Shown here: positions 8,699 to 18,771 of the stretch, piece after piece
How positions within the stretch are numbered: position 1 is the stretch's first letter
Layout: each line of letters opens with the position of its first letter
From: Lachnospiraceae bacterium
Lineage (GTDB): Bacteria; Bacillota; Clostridia; Lachnospirales; Lachnospiraceae
Direction of reading: 5' to 3'
DNA: 42,425 nt
Assembly (NCBI GenBank): GCA_024698865.1
Contig: JAILQS010000097.1
Location: 1 to 42,425 of the forward strand
Notes under the pieces: generated by a model
The model's input: the letters and a program-made list of their open reading frames with translations, nothing else
What the model was told of the DNA's origin: nothing
Databases searched by the model: none
Position numbers and translations under genes: made by a program

Positions 8699-10138
8699 AT
8701 GAAATCTAAAGTACTGGTAAACAGTAAAGTATTAGGGTTATTTTTAATATTGATGCTTGGAGTTATGTTTACGTGTGGAAGAAGCGTAAGTGCAGCAGAC
8801 AAACATCCATATTTGATTAAAGTTAATAAAGAACGTTGTACCGTTACGGTTTATGAAAAAGACAAGAAAGGCAAATATACAAAGCCGATCAAAGCGATGC
8901 TTTGTTCTCCGGGGAATGCGACACCGGTAGGTACCTTTCATACACCGGCCAAATATCGCTGGCATGTTTTGATGGGACCTTGTTATGGACAGTATTGCAC
9001 AAGAATTACCGGAGGAGTTTTGTTCCATTCGGTCTGGTATTACAGTCAGAGTCCGGCGACATTGTCGTATCAGCAGTTTAACAACCTTGGAACGCGTTGT
9101 TCGCATGGTTGTGTGAGACTTTGCACCAGAGATGCCAAATGGATATATGATAATTGCTCTTTGGGAACAACGGTAGTGGTTTATAATTCTTCCAACCCCG
9201 GACCGCTTGGAAGACCGAAGATGATAAAGGTACCTTCTTATAAGAAAATGGGGTATGATCCTACGGATGCATGGAGTAAGGGGAATCCTTATATCAAAAC
9301 AAAACCAAAGATTAAAGGAGCGTCCGACAAGAAGGTTAAGTACGGTAAGAAATTTGATGTCAGAAAAGGTGTGAAAGCAAAGAATTCTGCAGGAGAGGAT
9401 TCTACTTCACGTATAGAGATTACGATTACCTACAAAGGTAAAACCGTTAAGAAAATAAATACCAAAAAGGCAGGAACGTATAAGGTTCGGTACGAATTTA
9501 CCGATGAAATGGGACGTACCGCCTCAAAGACTATAAAAGTTAAAGTTGTAGATACTACACCACCTGTAATTAAAGGAGTGGCAGATATGACGCTTAGCGG
9601 TAAGGATGCAAGCGGCAAAGCCATTTCCCTAAACAAAGCGTTCCTTTTGAAGAACGTTTCAGCAACCTGGCATGGTAAGAAATTAAAGAAATCAGTTATC
9701 CAAACAGTATTAAAGGAGACGACTACAGCAACTATGCCAAAGGGACTTCGAAGGTTCCAGGCAACGTATAGTGTAACGACTTCCAATCATACCAAAGCAA
9801 AGAAAGTTGCTACGATATATATGGATACACAGGCACCGGTGTTGTATGGAGTTAAGAATCAGACCATTGCACAAAAGAATGTTGTGAATAATACGCTTTC
9901 CCGTGAATTTGTGTTACAGGGCATTTCCGTGAAAGATAACTACAGCAATTTGCACCAGGGAGATATTAAAGTTTCGGTGGGTGCATATATCGAAGAAACA
10001 AAGTCATTTGCCGTAACGTATACGGTTAAGGATAAAGTAGGAAATACGACGATTCAGACAGCAGTATTCACAGTATTGGAGGATACGCCAACCGTATCAC
10101 CTGCGCCAAACGGATCGCCGGATCCAACAGATAACTAG
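8699..10138 (+). CDS. Secreted L,D-transpeptidase (YkuD) with C-terminal Ig-like/DUF5011-like repeats
   Basis: Signal-like N-terminus, LIKVNKERCTVTVYEKD, CSPGNATPVGTFHTP, GTRCSHGCVRLCTRDAKWIYDN (YkuD catalytic motif); repeated ...DTTPPVIKGVAD / DTQAPVLYGVKNQTI modules. Confidence 0.88.
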   Translation: MKSKVLVNSKVLGLFLILMLGVMFTCGRSVSAADKHPYLIKVNKERCTVTVYEKDKKGKYTKPIKAMLCSPGNATPVGTFHTPAKYRWHVLMGPCYGQYCTRITGGVLFHSVWYYSQSPATLSYQQFNNLGTRCSHGCVRLCTRDAKWIYDNCSLGTTVVVYNSSNPGPLGRPKMIKVPSYKKMGYDPTDAWSKGNPYIKTKPKIKGASDKKVKYGKKFDVRKGVKAKNSAGEDSTSRIEITITYKGKTVKKINTKKAGTYKVRYEFTDEMGRTASKTIKVKVVDTTPPVIKGVADMTLSGKDASGKAISLNKAFLLKNVSATWHGKKLKKSVIQTVLKETTTATMPKGLRRFQATYSVTTSNHTKAKKVATIYMDTQAPVLYGVKNQTIAQKNVVNNTLSREFVLQGISVKDNYSNLHQGDIKVSVGAYIEETKSFAVTYTVKDKVGNTTIQTAVFTVLEDTPTVSPAPNGSPDPTDN

Positions 10139-10182
10139 ACGAAAGATCAGTCTTTCGCCTTTGAAATATAGGAGGAATAGAG

Positions 10183-12597
10183 ATGTCAGTACCTTATAAT
10201 CACAAAGTGATTGAAAAGAAATGGCGTGAAAACTGGGAGAAGAACCCGGTAAATGTCAACGATGGAAAAAAAGAAAAATATTATTGCCTGGATATGTTCC
10301 CATATCCATCCGGTAACGGACTTCATGTAGGACATTGGAGAGGTTACGTAATCAGCGATGTTTGGAGTCGCTACAAAATGTTAAAGGGATATTATATTAT
10401 TCATCCAATGGGATGGGATGCATTTGGTCTCCCGGCAGAAAACTATGCAATCAAGATGGGAGTACATCCTGCGAAATCTACGGCTGAGAACGTTAAGAAC
10501 ATCAAACGTCAGATTAAAGAAATTGCAGCCGTATACGATTGGGATATGGAAGTTAATACAACAGACCCTGAGTTCTATAAATGGACCCAGTGGATTTTTG
10601 TGAAAATGTTTAAAGAAGGACTTGCTTATCAGAAAGAGATGCCAATCAACTGGTGTCCTTCCTGCAAAACAGGACTTGCAAATGAGGAAGTAGTAAATGG
10701 TAAGTGTGAGCGCTGTGGTGCTGATGTTACCAAGAAAAACCTGAAACAGTGGATGCTTCGTATTACCAAATATGCAGATCGTCTTCTGGATGATTTGGAT
10801 AAGCTGGATTGGCCGGAGAAGGTTAAGAAGATGCAGACAGACTGGATTGGCAAATCCTACGGTGCAGAGGTTGACTTCCCGGTAGAAGGAAGAGAAGACA
10901 AGATTACCGTATATACAACCAGACCGGATACTCTTCATGGTGCGACCTTTATGGTTCTTGCTCCTGAGCATGCGCTTGCAAAAGAACTTGCAACAGAGGA
11001 ATGCAGGGAAGCTGTTGAAAAATACATTTACGAAGCTTCTATGAAATCAAATGTAGACCGTCTTCAGGATAAAGAAAAGACCGGTGTATTTACCGGAACT
11101 TATGCAATTAACCCGTTAAACGGAGCGAAAGTGCCAATCTGGTTATCTGACTATGTATTGGCAGATTACGGTACCGGAGCGATTATGTGTGTACCTGCTC
11201 ATGACGACAGAGACTTTGAATTTGCTACCAAATTTAACATTCCGATTATCCAGGTAATCGCGAAAGACGGTCAGCAGATTGAAAATATGACAGAAGCCTA
11301 CACAGAGGCAGCCGGAACTATGATTAACTCCGGTGAATGGAATGGAATGGAGTCTTCCGTATTGAAGAAAGAAGCTCCAATGATGATTGAGAAAAAAGGT
11401 ATTGGACGCAAGACCACCAATTACAAACTCCGTGATTGGGTATTCTCAAGACAGCGTTATTGGGGAGAGCCGATTCCAATCGTGCATTGTCCGGATTGTG
11501 GTGCGGTTCCTGTACCTGAGGAAGAACTTCCGTTACTTCTTCCAAAGGTGGATTCTTATCAGCCAACCGGTACCGGAGAGTCTCCACTTGCAGCAATTGA
11601 TGAATGGGTAAATACCACTTGTCCTTGCTGTGGCAAACCGGCTAAGAGAGAAACCAACACCATGCCACAGTGGGCTGGATCTTCCTGGTATTTCTTACGC
11701 TATGTGGACAACAAAAACAAAGAAGAACTTGTATCAAAAGAGAAAGCACAGAAGTATCTTCCGGTAGATATGTATATCGGTGGTGTAGAACATGCAGTAT
11801 TGCATTTATTATATTCACGTTTCTATACCAAATTCTTAAATGATATCGGAGTTGTTGACTTTGACGAGCCGTTTATCAAATTGTTTAATCAGGGTATGAT
11901 TACCGGTAAGAACGGTATTAAGATGAGTAAATCCAAAGGAAATGTAGTTTCACCGGACGATTTGGTAAGAGATTACGGTTGTGATTCACTTAGAATGTAT
12001 GAACTGTTTGTTGGACCACCGGAACTGGATTCTGAATGGGACGACAGAGGAATTGACGGTGTATACCGTTTCCTGAACCGTTTCTGGAATCTTGTTATGG
12101 ACAGCAAGGAAGCAAATGTATCAGAAACAAAAGACATGTTGAAGCTTCGTCATAGAATGGTTCACGACATTACACAGAGATTGGAAAGCTTCAGCCTGAA
12201 TACCGTAATCAGCGGATTTATGGAATACACAAACAAATTCCAGGATATCGCTAAGAAACAGGGCGGAATCGATAAGACTACGCTGGAAACTGCGGTTGTA
12301 CTGCTTGCACCATTTGCACCTCATATGGCAAGTGAATTATGGGAAGCACTTGGACATGAAGATGGAATTTTCAATCAGACCTGGCCGGATTATGATGAAG
12401 AGGCAATGAAAGATGATGAAATCGAAATTGCAGTTCAGCTGAACGGAAAAATGAAAACTACAATTACTGTCGCTGCCGATGTATCCAAAGAAGATGCAAT
12501 TGCAGCAGGAAAAGCTGCTTTAGGCGACAAACTTACCGGAAATATTATCAAAGAAATCTATGTACCGGGACGTATTGTAAACATTGTAGCAAAATAG
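10183..12597 (+). CDS. leuS: Leucyl-tRNA synthetase
   Basis: FPYPSGNGLHVGHWRGY, HPMGWDAFGLPAENYA, KMSKSKGNVVSPDDLVRDYGCD. Confidence 0.97.
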   Translation: MSVPYNHKVIEKKWRENWEKNPVNVNDGKKEKYYCLDMFPYPSGNGLHVGHWRGYVISDVWSRYKMLKGYYIIHPMGWDAFGLPAENYAIKMGVHPAKSTAENVKNIKRQIKEIAAVYDWDMEVNTTDPEFYKWTQWIFVKMFKEGLAYQKEMPINWCPSCKTGLANEEVVNGKCERCGADVTKKNLKQWMLRITKYADRLLDDLDKLDWPEKVKKMQTDWIGKSYGAEVDFPVEGREDKITVYTTRPDTLHGATFMVLAPEHALAKELATEECREAVEKYIYEASMKSNVDRLQDKEKTGVFTGTYAINPLNGAKVPIWLSDYVLADYGTGAIMCVPAHDDRDFEFATKFNIPIIQVIAKDGQQIENMTEAYTEAAGTMINSGEWNGMESSVLKKEAPMMIEKKGIGRKTTNYKLRDWVFSRQRYWGEPIPIVHCPDCGAVPVPEEELPLLLPKVDSYQPTGTGESPLAAIDEWVNTTCPCCGKPAKRETNTMPQWAGSSWYFLRYVDNKNKEELVSKEKAQKYLPVDMYIGGVEHAVLHLLYSRFYTKFLNDIGVVDFDEPFIKLFNQGMITGKNGIKMSKSKGNVVSPDDLVRDYGCDSLRMYELFVGPPELDSEWDDRGIDGVYRFLNRFWNLVMDSKEANVSETKDMLKLRHRMVHDITQRLESFSLNTVISGFMEYTNKFQDIAKKQGGIDKTTLETAVVLLAPFAPHMASELWEALGHEDGIFNQTWPDYDEEAMKDDEIEIAVQLNGKMKTTITVAADVSKEDAIAAGKAALGDKLTGNIIKEIYVPGRIVNIVAK

Positions 12598-12604
12598 AAA
12601 AGGA

Positions 12605-13993
12605 ATGAATGTGCAAATGAATGAAAAGAATCCTCTTGGAACAGCTAAAGTAGGAGACCTTTTAAGAAAATTTGCCATACCGAGTATTATAGCTATGCTG
12701 GTAAGTTCTCTCTACAACATCGTCGACCAGATTTTTATCGGTCACGGTGTTGGTGAGTTAGGAAATGCGGCGACCAATATCGCATTTCCTTTATCCATTG
12801 CCTGCATAGCTATTGCATTGCTTTTTGGTATTGGCGGAGCAGCGGCATTTAATATTGCAATGGGACAAGGTGAGAAGAATCCTGAGGAAAAGGAAAAAGC
12901 AGCATTTTTTATGGGCAATTCCATTTTTATGCTTGTTACTCTCGGGGTGTTGCTTGCGACTGTTTCCATTCTGTTTCTGGAGCCGTTGTTACAGTTTTTT
13001 GGAGCGCCGAAGGACGTACTTCCTTATGCAAAGGAATATACGAGAATCACAGCATTTGGATTCCCGTTGTTAATTATAATCTCGGGTGGAGGACATCTCA
13101 TTCGTGCAGATGGAAGACCGACGGTGTCTATGATTTGTAACTTTACCGGTGCAGTTATTAATGTGTTTTTAGATGCTCTGTTTGTATTGGTTTTCAAATG
13201 GGGAATGACCGGAGCTGCAACGGCAACCGTAATTGGACAGGTAATTTCTACTACGCTTGTGATTTATTATTTGTCGCATTGTAAAACAATTAAGCTTCGC
13301 GGCAAGCATTTAAAACCGAAGGGAGAATATATCAGGCGTGTTATGTCGCTTGGAATGGCACCTTGCAGCAATCAGATTGCGATGATGGTGGTTCAGATTG
13401 TAATGAACAAAACGCTCAAATACTATGGTGGAGCATCTGTGTACGGTGAGGCAATTCCGATTGCCTGCTCCGGAATCATCGCGAAGGTAAATATGATATT
13501 TATGTCTCTTATCATTGGTATCTCTCAGGGACTTCAGCCAATCGTAAGCTTCAACTACGGAGCCGGTAAGTACGAGCGTGTGAAAAAGGCGTATACAACT
13601 GCGATAAAGGCCGGGTTTGTGATTGCGATTATTGCATTTTTGATGTTCCAGTTGATACCGAGACAGATTATTTCCATGTTTGGTAATGGAAGTCCGATGT
13701 ATTATCAGTTTGCGGTTCGTTATTTCAGAGTGTTTTTGTTCTTTACATTCTGGAACTGTCTGCAGCCGATTTCATCAAATTTCTTTACCGCTATCGGAAA
13801 ACCGATTTACGGTGTATTTCTTTCCCTGACCAGACAGATTATTTTCCTGCTTCCATTGTTACTGTTATTGCCTTTGTTTGTCGGCATTGACGGAGTTATG
13901 TATTCCGGAATGGTTGCGGATGGAATGGCTGGAGTCTGCGCTATTGTCATGATCTTAAGAGAGTTTGGAAACGAGAACTATCGTAAAAAATAG
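12605..13993 (+). CDS. MATE family efflux transporter
   Basis: 462 aa, about 12 hydrophobic segments, MATE-like PSIIAMLVSSLYNIVDQIFIGHGVG and QGLQPIVSFNYGAGKYERVKKA. Start could also be 12617. Confidence 0.88.
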   Translation: MNVQMNEKNPLGTAKVGDLLRKFAIPSIIAMLVSSLYNIVDQIFIGHGVGELGNAATNIAFPLSIACIAIALLFGIGGAAAFNIAMGQGEKNPEEKEKAAFFMGNSIFMLVTLGVLLATVSILFLEPLLQFFGAPKDVLPYAKEYTRITAFGFPLLIIISGGGHLIRADGRPTVSMICNFTGAVINVFLDALFVLVFKWGMTGAATATVIGQVISTTLVIYYLSHCKTIKLRGKHLKPKGEYIRRVMSLGMAPCSNQIAMMVVQIVMNKTLKYYGGASVYGEAIPIACSGIIAKVNMIFMSLIIGISQGLQPIVSFNYGAGKYERVKKAYTTAIKAGFVIAIIAFLMFQLIPRQIISMFGNGSPMYYQFAVRYFRVFLFFTFWNCLQPISSNFFTAIGKPIYGVFLSLTRQIIFLLPLLLLLPLFVGIDGVMYSGMVADGMAGVCAIVMILREFGNENYRKK

Positions 13994-13996
13994 GTG

Positions 13997-14025
13997 TTGA
14001 CAACGAAAATAAAATTGTGTACCAT
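13997..14025 (+). promoter_or_regulatory. Putative sigma-A promoter of the TPP-riboswitch operon
   Basis: TTGACA (13997-14002), 17-bp spacer, TACCAT (14020-14025), directly upstream of the riboswitch. Confidence 0.6.
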
Positions 14026-14029
14026 ATCT

Positions 14030-14118
14030 CAATGAGTAGGGGAGCCATGTTGGCTGAGATTTAAGCATAAGCTTATGACCCTTGACCTGATCTGGGTAAT
14101 GCCAGCGTAGGAAAACTT
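14030..14118 (+). ncRNA. TPP riboswitch (THI element)
   Basis: Contains ggggagcc...ggctgaga...acccttgacctgatctgggtaatgccagcgtagga, matching the conserved TPP aptamer core CUGAGA / ACCUGAUCUGG.UAAUGCCAGCGUAGG. Confidence 0.96.
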
Positions 14119-14171
14119 TGAAGCATATAGGGAAACTACAGGTTCTCTGTATATTGTTTAGTAAAAGTATG

Positions 14172-14200
14172 AGTCCGTGCTGGAAAGCGCGGACTTTTTT
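14172..14200 (+). terminator. Riboswitch-associated intrinsic terminator
   Basis: agtccgtgctggaaagcgcggact hairpin followed by six T. Confidence 0.8.
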
Positions 14201-14367
14201 AATTGTATGGGACTGTTTTTGAAAACTATCCCGTACGGTTAAATACGATCCGCAAAGAACACTTCGCGACGGTGTGAAATTGTCGCTGATGTAATCTTTG
14301 GCGGAATGTGCTAAAACTTCCAGGCGTGAAATCAGGATACTTAATACTAAAAAAAGGAGGAAGAAAA

Positions 14368-14664
14368 ATGAATGCAAGTGTAGCAATTCAAACTTTGCCG
14401 GAGGCAACCAATGACGAGGAGTTAATCCGTATTGTAGATGAGGTAATTGCGTATATTAAAAGTACGGGACTTAACTGTTACGTAGGACCTTTTGAAACTG
14501 CAATTGAAGGTGATTATGATGAACTTATGGATATCGTAAAAGAGTGTCAGCATATTGCCATCAAGGCGGGAGCTCCATCGGTAGCGGCTTATATCAAGGT
14601 TACGTACAAGCCGGAAGGAGATGTACTTACGATTGAGAAAAAAGTTTCAAAACATCACAAATAA
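14368..14664 (+). CDS. Thiamine-binding protein (MTH1187/YkoF-like family)
   Basis: NASVAIQTLPEATNDEELIRIVDEVIAYIKSTGLNCYVGPFETAIEGDYDELMDIVKECQ; downstream of a TPP riboswitch. Confidence 0.85.
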   Translation: MNASVAIQTLPEATNDEELIRIVDEVIAYIKSTGLNCYVGPFETAIEGDYDELMDIVKECQHIAIKAGAPSVAAYIKVTYKPEGDVLTIEKKVSKHHK

Positions 14665-15397
14665 ACTGCCGGCCATCATAGCGGTGCTGGTGCTACTGCT
14701 GATATGGCAGATTTGCAGTTTTTATGAGCTGGTACCATCCTTTATGTTGCCGGCTCCAACCAAAGTGGTTATGGCATTTGTAGATGATAGAGCCCTGCTT
14801 TGGGAAAACTCCATGATAACGCTTAAAGAGGCGGTGATTGGTTTGTGTGCGGGAATTAGTGTCGGAGTACTGGCAGCAATGCTTATGGACCGGTTTAAAC
14901 TGATTCGGAAAGCATTTTATCCCATCGTCGTAATCACTCAGACAGTGCCGACTGTTGCGATTGCGCCGCTCCTGGTATTGTGGTTCGGATATGAGATGAC
15001 ACCAAAGATTATTTTGATTATATTGGCAACATTTTTTCCAATCACGGTAGGAGTGCTCGATGGCTTTCAGTCCGTCGACAGAGATTCTGTCAGATTACTC
15101 AAATCAATGGGTGCCACAAAGAGGCAGATTTTCTGGCATATTAAACTGCCGGAAGCTGCGAATCCATTCTTTTCGGGACTTCGCATTTCTGTAGCATATT
15201 CGATTGTTGCAGCAGTCGTTTCGGAATGGCTCGGTGGATTTGGCGGTTTGGGAGTGTATATGACCAGAGTAAGAAAGGCGTATTCATTTGATAAGATGTT
15301 CGCTGTTATTTTTCTGATATCGGCAATCAGTCTGATGCTGATTTGGGCAACGGACAAGCTACAGAAAATCGTTATGCCATACCAATACAAGAAGTAA
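14633..15397 (+). CDS. ABC transporter permease, thiamine/HMP-precursor type
   Basis: Membrane protein with EAVIGLCAGISVGVLAA and LPEAANPFFSGLRISVAYSIVAAVVSEWLGG (permease EAA loop). Start uncertain: ATG 14621 or TTG 14633, overlapping the previous gene. Confidence 0.88.
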   Translation: MRKKFQNITNKLPAIIAVLVLLLIWQICSFYELVPSFMLPAPTKVVMAFVDDRALLWENSMITLKEAVIGLCAGISVGVLAAMLMDRFKLIRKAFYPIVVITQTVPTVAIAPLLVLWFGYEMTPKIILIILATFFPITVGVLDGFQSVDRDSVRLLKSMGATKRQIFWHIKLPEAANPFFSGLRISVAYSIVAAVVSEWLGGFGGLGVYMTRVRKAYSFDKMFAVIFLISAISLMLIWATDKLQKIVMPYQYKK

Positions 15398-15443
15398 AAA
15401 AGAATAAATCAAGAAAAGAAATACGAAAATAGAGGGATTATAA

Positions 15444-16511
15444 ATGTTAAATTTGAAATTAAGAAAAATTGTTACTGGAATTTTAATTGGAACTATGGTG
15501 TTTGCATTGGCAGGATGCGGTAATAGTGCTAAAGATTCCAAAAATGAGACAACAAAAGATGACACTGCAACAGAAGAAACAGCAAAGGCAGACGAAGAAT
15601 TAGAGAAGATTTCTTTCGTACTCGACTGGACACCGAATACAAATCATACAGGTCTGTATGTTGCACAGAAGATGGGATATTTTAAAGAAGCCGGTCTTTC
15701 CGTTGAAATCGTACAGCCACCGGAAGATGGCGCAGAAATGCTTGTTGCTTCCGGAGATGCGCAGTTTGGTGTGTCTTTCCAGGATTCGATGGTGCCAAGT
15801 CTGATCGGTGATGATAAGTTACCGATTACAGCGGTAGCAGCTGTTCTTCAGCACAACACTTCCGGTATCATTTCACGTAAGGGTGAAGGCATGGACAAGC
15901 CAAAGGGATTAGAAGGTAAGAAATATGCTACATGGGATCTTCCAATTGAAAAAGCGACCATTCAGAGCGTAATGGAAGCTGAAGGTGGTGACTTCTCAAA
16001 AGTGGAACTGATTCCAAGTACAGTTACGGACGAAGTAAGCGCATTAAAATCTAAAAACGTTGATGCAATCTGGGTATTCTATGGATGGGCAGGAATCGCA
16101 ACAAAGGTTGCCGGTCTGGAAACAGATTATTTTGCATTTAAAGATATTGATCCGGTATTTGACTATTACACACCTGTAATTATCGGAAATAATGATTACC
16201 TCGCAAATAATGCCGATAAAGCAAAAGCATTCTTAAGTGCAGTAGCAAAAGGTTATGAATATGCCATTGAGAATCCGGAAGAAGCAGCAGATATTTTATT
16301 AGAGTATGCTCCGGAACTGGATAAGGAACTTGTGGTAGAAAGTCAGAAATATATGGCAGAACAGTACAAAGCAGAAGTAGAGCAGTGGGGATATATCGAT
16401 CCGACTCGTTGGAATGGTTTTTATAACTGGTTAAATGAAAACAAACTCGTAGACGAAGAAATTCCGGAAAATACCGGATTTTCGAATGATTATCTCGAAG
16501 CAGCCAAATAG
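15444..16511 (+). CDS. NMT1/THI5-like ABC substrate-binding lipoprotein
   Basis: Lipobox VFALAGCGNS; SFVLDWTPNTNHTGLYVAQKMGYFKEAGL typical of THI5/NMT1-like SBPs. Confidence 0.9.
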   Translation: MLNLKLRKIVTGILIGTMVFALAGCGNSAKDSKNETTKDDTATEETAKADEELEKISFVLDWTPNTNHTGLYVAQKMGYFKEAGLSVEIVQPPEDGAEMLVASGDAQFGVSFQDSMVPSLIGDDKLPITAVAAVLQHNTSGIISRKGEGMDKPKGLEGKKYATWDLPIEKATIQSVMEAEGGDFSKVELIPSTVTDEVSALKSKNVDAIWVFYGWAGIATKVAGLETDYFAFKDIDPVFDYYTPVIIGNNDYLANNADKAKAFLSAVAKGYEYAIENPEEAADILLEYAPELDKELVVESQKYMAEQYKAEVEQWGYIDPTRWNGFYNWLNENKLVDEEIPENTGFSNDYLEAAK

Positions 16512-16546
16512 CATAAGATTATAGGTACTTAGTACGGAGGAATAAA

Positions 16547-17290
16547 ATGGACAAACTTGTAGTAGAAGGAGTATCCAAGATTTTTGATGGCGAGGCTGTC
16601 ATCAAAGATGTTAATCTGGTTTTGCGCAAGGGCGAGATTGTATGTCTTCTTGGGGTAAGCGGAGGCGGAAAAACCACGATATTCAACATTATTTCCGGTG
16701 TGATTGCACCGGAGGAAGGTCGTGTGTTACTGGATGGAACTGACATCACGGGAATGCCCGGAAATGTCAGTTATATGCTACAAAAGGATCTGCTGCTTCC
16801 ATACAAGAATATTGTTGATAATGTTGCCCTTCCACTTGTAATCCGTGGCGTAAAGAAGAAAGAAGCCAGAAGAAAAGCAATGGAATATTTCGAGGAGTTT
16901 GGTCTTACCGGAACGGAGAAAAAATATCCGATTCATTTATCCGGCGGCATGAAGCAACGTGCGGCGTTGCTTAGAACCTATCTTTTTTCTGATAATGTGG
17001 CGTTACTGGATGAACCGTTCAGCGCATTGGATACGTTGACGAAAGCAGCAATTCATGAATGGTATCTGGGAGTAATGGAACAGATTCATTTATCTACATT
17101 ATTCATAACCCACGATATTGATGAAGCGATTCTTTTATCGGACCGCGTTTATTTATTAAATGGAACGCCGGGAACGATAACGGATGAGATTATCATAGAT
17201 GTTCCGAAACCAAGACGAAAGGATTTTAACTTGTCGGAGGAATTTCTGGCTTATAAGCGCGAGATTGTCTCAAAACTTGAACTGTCATAG
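16547..17290 (+). CDS. ABC transporter ATP-binding protein
   Basis: Walker A LLGVSGGGKTTIF, signature LSGGMKQRAALLRT, Walker B VALLDEPFSALD. Confidence 0.92.
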   Translation: MDKLVVEGVSKIFDGEAVIKDVNLVLRKGEIVCLLGVSGGGKTTIFNIISGVIAPEEGRVLLDGTDITGMPGNVSYMLQKDLLLPYKNIVDNVALPLVIRGVKKKEARRKAMEYFEEFGLTGTEKKYPIHLSGGMKQRAALLRTYLFSDNVALLDEPFSALDTLTKAAIHEWYLGVMEQIHLSTLFITHDIDEAILLSDRVYLLNGTPGTITDEIIIDVPKPRRKDFNLSEEFLAYKREIVSKLELS

Positions 17291-17341
17291 CAATTGTACT
17301 ACTATAGAAAGAAAATGCCTAAAGGCAGGAATGGAGACATT

Positions 17342-17644
17342 ATGGTACATCATATTATTCTTTGGAAAATAAAAGAGGATAAAACACAGGAAGAAAAACT
17401 TATAATCAAGAAAAACGTTAAGGACGGTCTGGAAGGATTGAAGGGAAAGGTGCCGGGAATCGAAAAGATTGAGGTGCAGATTGAATCTCTGGAATCCTCT
17501 ACTGCAGATATTATGTTGGACTCCGTATTTTCAGATGCGCAGGCACTTAAGAACTATGCGACACATCCGGCACATGTTGAAGTAGCAGATACGTATGTAA
17601 GACCATTCATGGAAGTCAGAATGTGTCTGGATTTCGAGAAATAG
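17342..17644 (+). CDS. Dabb-family (stress-responsive alpha/beta barrel) protein
   Basis: MVHHIILWKIKE...VPGIEKIEVQ...DIMLDSVFSDAQALKNYATHPAHVEVADTYVRPFMEVRMCLDFE. Confidence 0.85.
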   Translation: MVHHIILWKIKEDKTQEEKLIIKKNVKDGLEGLKGKVPGIEKIEVQIESLESSTADIMLDSVFSDAQALKNYATHPAHVEVADTYVRPFMEVRMCLDFEK

Positions 17645-17655
17645 AGTGAATCAAA

Positions 17656-18636
17656 ATGATAAAAGTGGATTTAATAACTGGATTCCTTGGCGCAGGCAAG
17701 ACTACGTTCCTGAAAAAATACGCCGGATATCTGATGACGCAAGGGGTAAAGGTAGGCGTCATTGAAAATGATTTTGGGGCAGTAAACGTGGATATGATGC
17801 TTTTAGACGAGTTAAGAGGCGAGTTGTGTGAGATTGAAATGGTTTCCGGAGGCTGTGATGGATGTACGTACCGGCGTCGTTTGAAAACGAAGCTGATTGC
17901 AATGGGAATGCAAGGGTATCAACGCGTGATTATCGAGCCTTCCGGTATTTTCGAGACAGAAGAGTTCTTTGACATTCTTCATGAGGAACCCCTGGAGCGC
18001 TGGTATGAGATCGGGAATGTTTTCGCAATCGTGGATGCGGGGCAGGGACAGGAATTGTCGGAGGAAGCGCAGTATTTACTTGCTTCGCAAACAGCGAACG
18101 CAGGAAAAGTAATTCTTAGTCGTTCACAGGAAGTGACAGAGGAACAAAAGCAGTATACAATACAGATGTTAAATGATGCACTGGAACATTTTAAGTGCGA
18201 AAGACGATTTGATAAAGATATCGTGGACGGTAATTGGGAGACGTTTGGCGAGAGGGATTATGAAAGACTTCTTAATGCAGGATACCAGGTATGGGACTAT
18301 GAAAAACTCTGGTTTGAGAATAAAGAAGTGTTTGATTCCTTGTATTTTCTGGAGCATGGGCTTACTCTGGAAGAAGTTAAAAACAAAATTAATAAAATTT
18401 TCCTCGACAAAACTTGTGGAAACGTATTTCGTATCAAAGGCTTTTTACCGGATGCATCCGGCGAATGGCTGGAAATAAATGCAACCAGTAGTGAAATTTT
18501 AAGCAAAGGACTCGTGTTAAAGAAAATAAAACGAGGTCAGGAAGTAATTATTGTAATTGGAGAAGGGTTAAATAAAGATAAAATTGCAAAAATACTTAAG
18601 GTTTCACAAAATCAGATAGAAAAAAGGAACATTTAA
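17656..18636 (+). CDS. CobW/P47K-like (COG0523-type) GTP-binding protein
   Basis: MIKVDLITGFLGAGKTTFLKKYAGYL (P-loop), VGVIENDFGAVNVDMMLL, MVSGGCDGCTYRRRL, IIEPSGIFE. Confidence 0.85.
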   Translation: MIKVDLITGFLGAGKTTFLKKYAGYLMTQGVKVGVIENDFGAVNVDMMLLDELRGELCEIEMVSGGCDGCTYRRRLKTKLIAMGMQGYQRVIIEPSGIFETEEFFDILHEEPLERWYEIGNVFAIVDAGQGQELSEEAQYLLASQTANAGKVILSRSQEVTEEQKQYTIQMLNDALEHFKCERRFDKDIVDGNWETFGERDYERLLNAGYQVWDYEKLWFENKEVFDSLYFLEHGLTLEEVKNKINKIFLDKTCGNVFRIKGFLPDASGEWLEINATSSEILSKGLVLKKIKRGQEVIIVIGEGLNKDKIAKILKVSQNQIEKRNI

Positions 18637-18640
18637 AGAA

Positions 18641-18680
18641 AACAGTCACTGTAAAGAAAAAATACAGTGGCTGTTTTTTT
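18641..18680 (+). terminator. Intrinsic terminator
   Basis: aacagtcactgta...tacagtggctgtt hairpin followed by a T-run. Confidence 0.85.
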
Positions 18681-18771
18681 GTTATATCAAAAAACAGTGC
18701 TAAAAGCTGTGTATTGTCGTGTTTTTAGATGTTTGCTAGAATGTAGAAAAACATTTGAAAGGTGAGGGGAC

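Noticed and set aside
10139-10182. T-box leader for leuS
   Set aside because: Only 44 nt separate leuS from the upstream CDS and no T-box consensus is present; the small cgaaagatcagtctttcg stem is insufficient.
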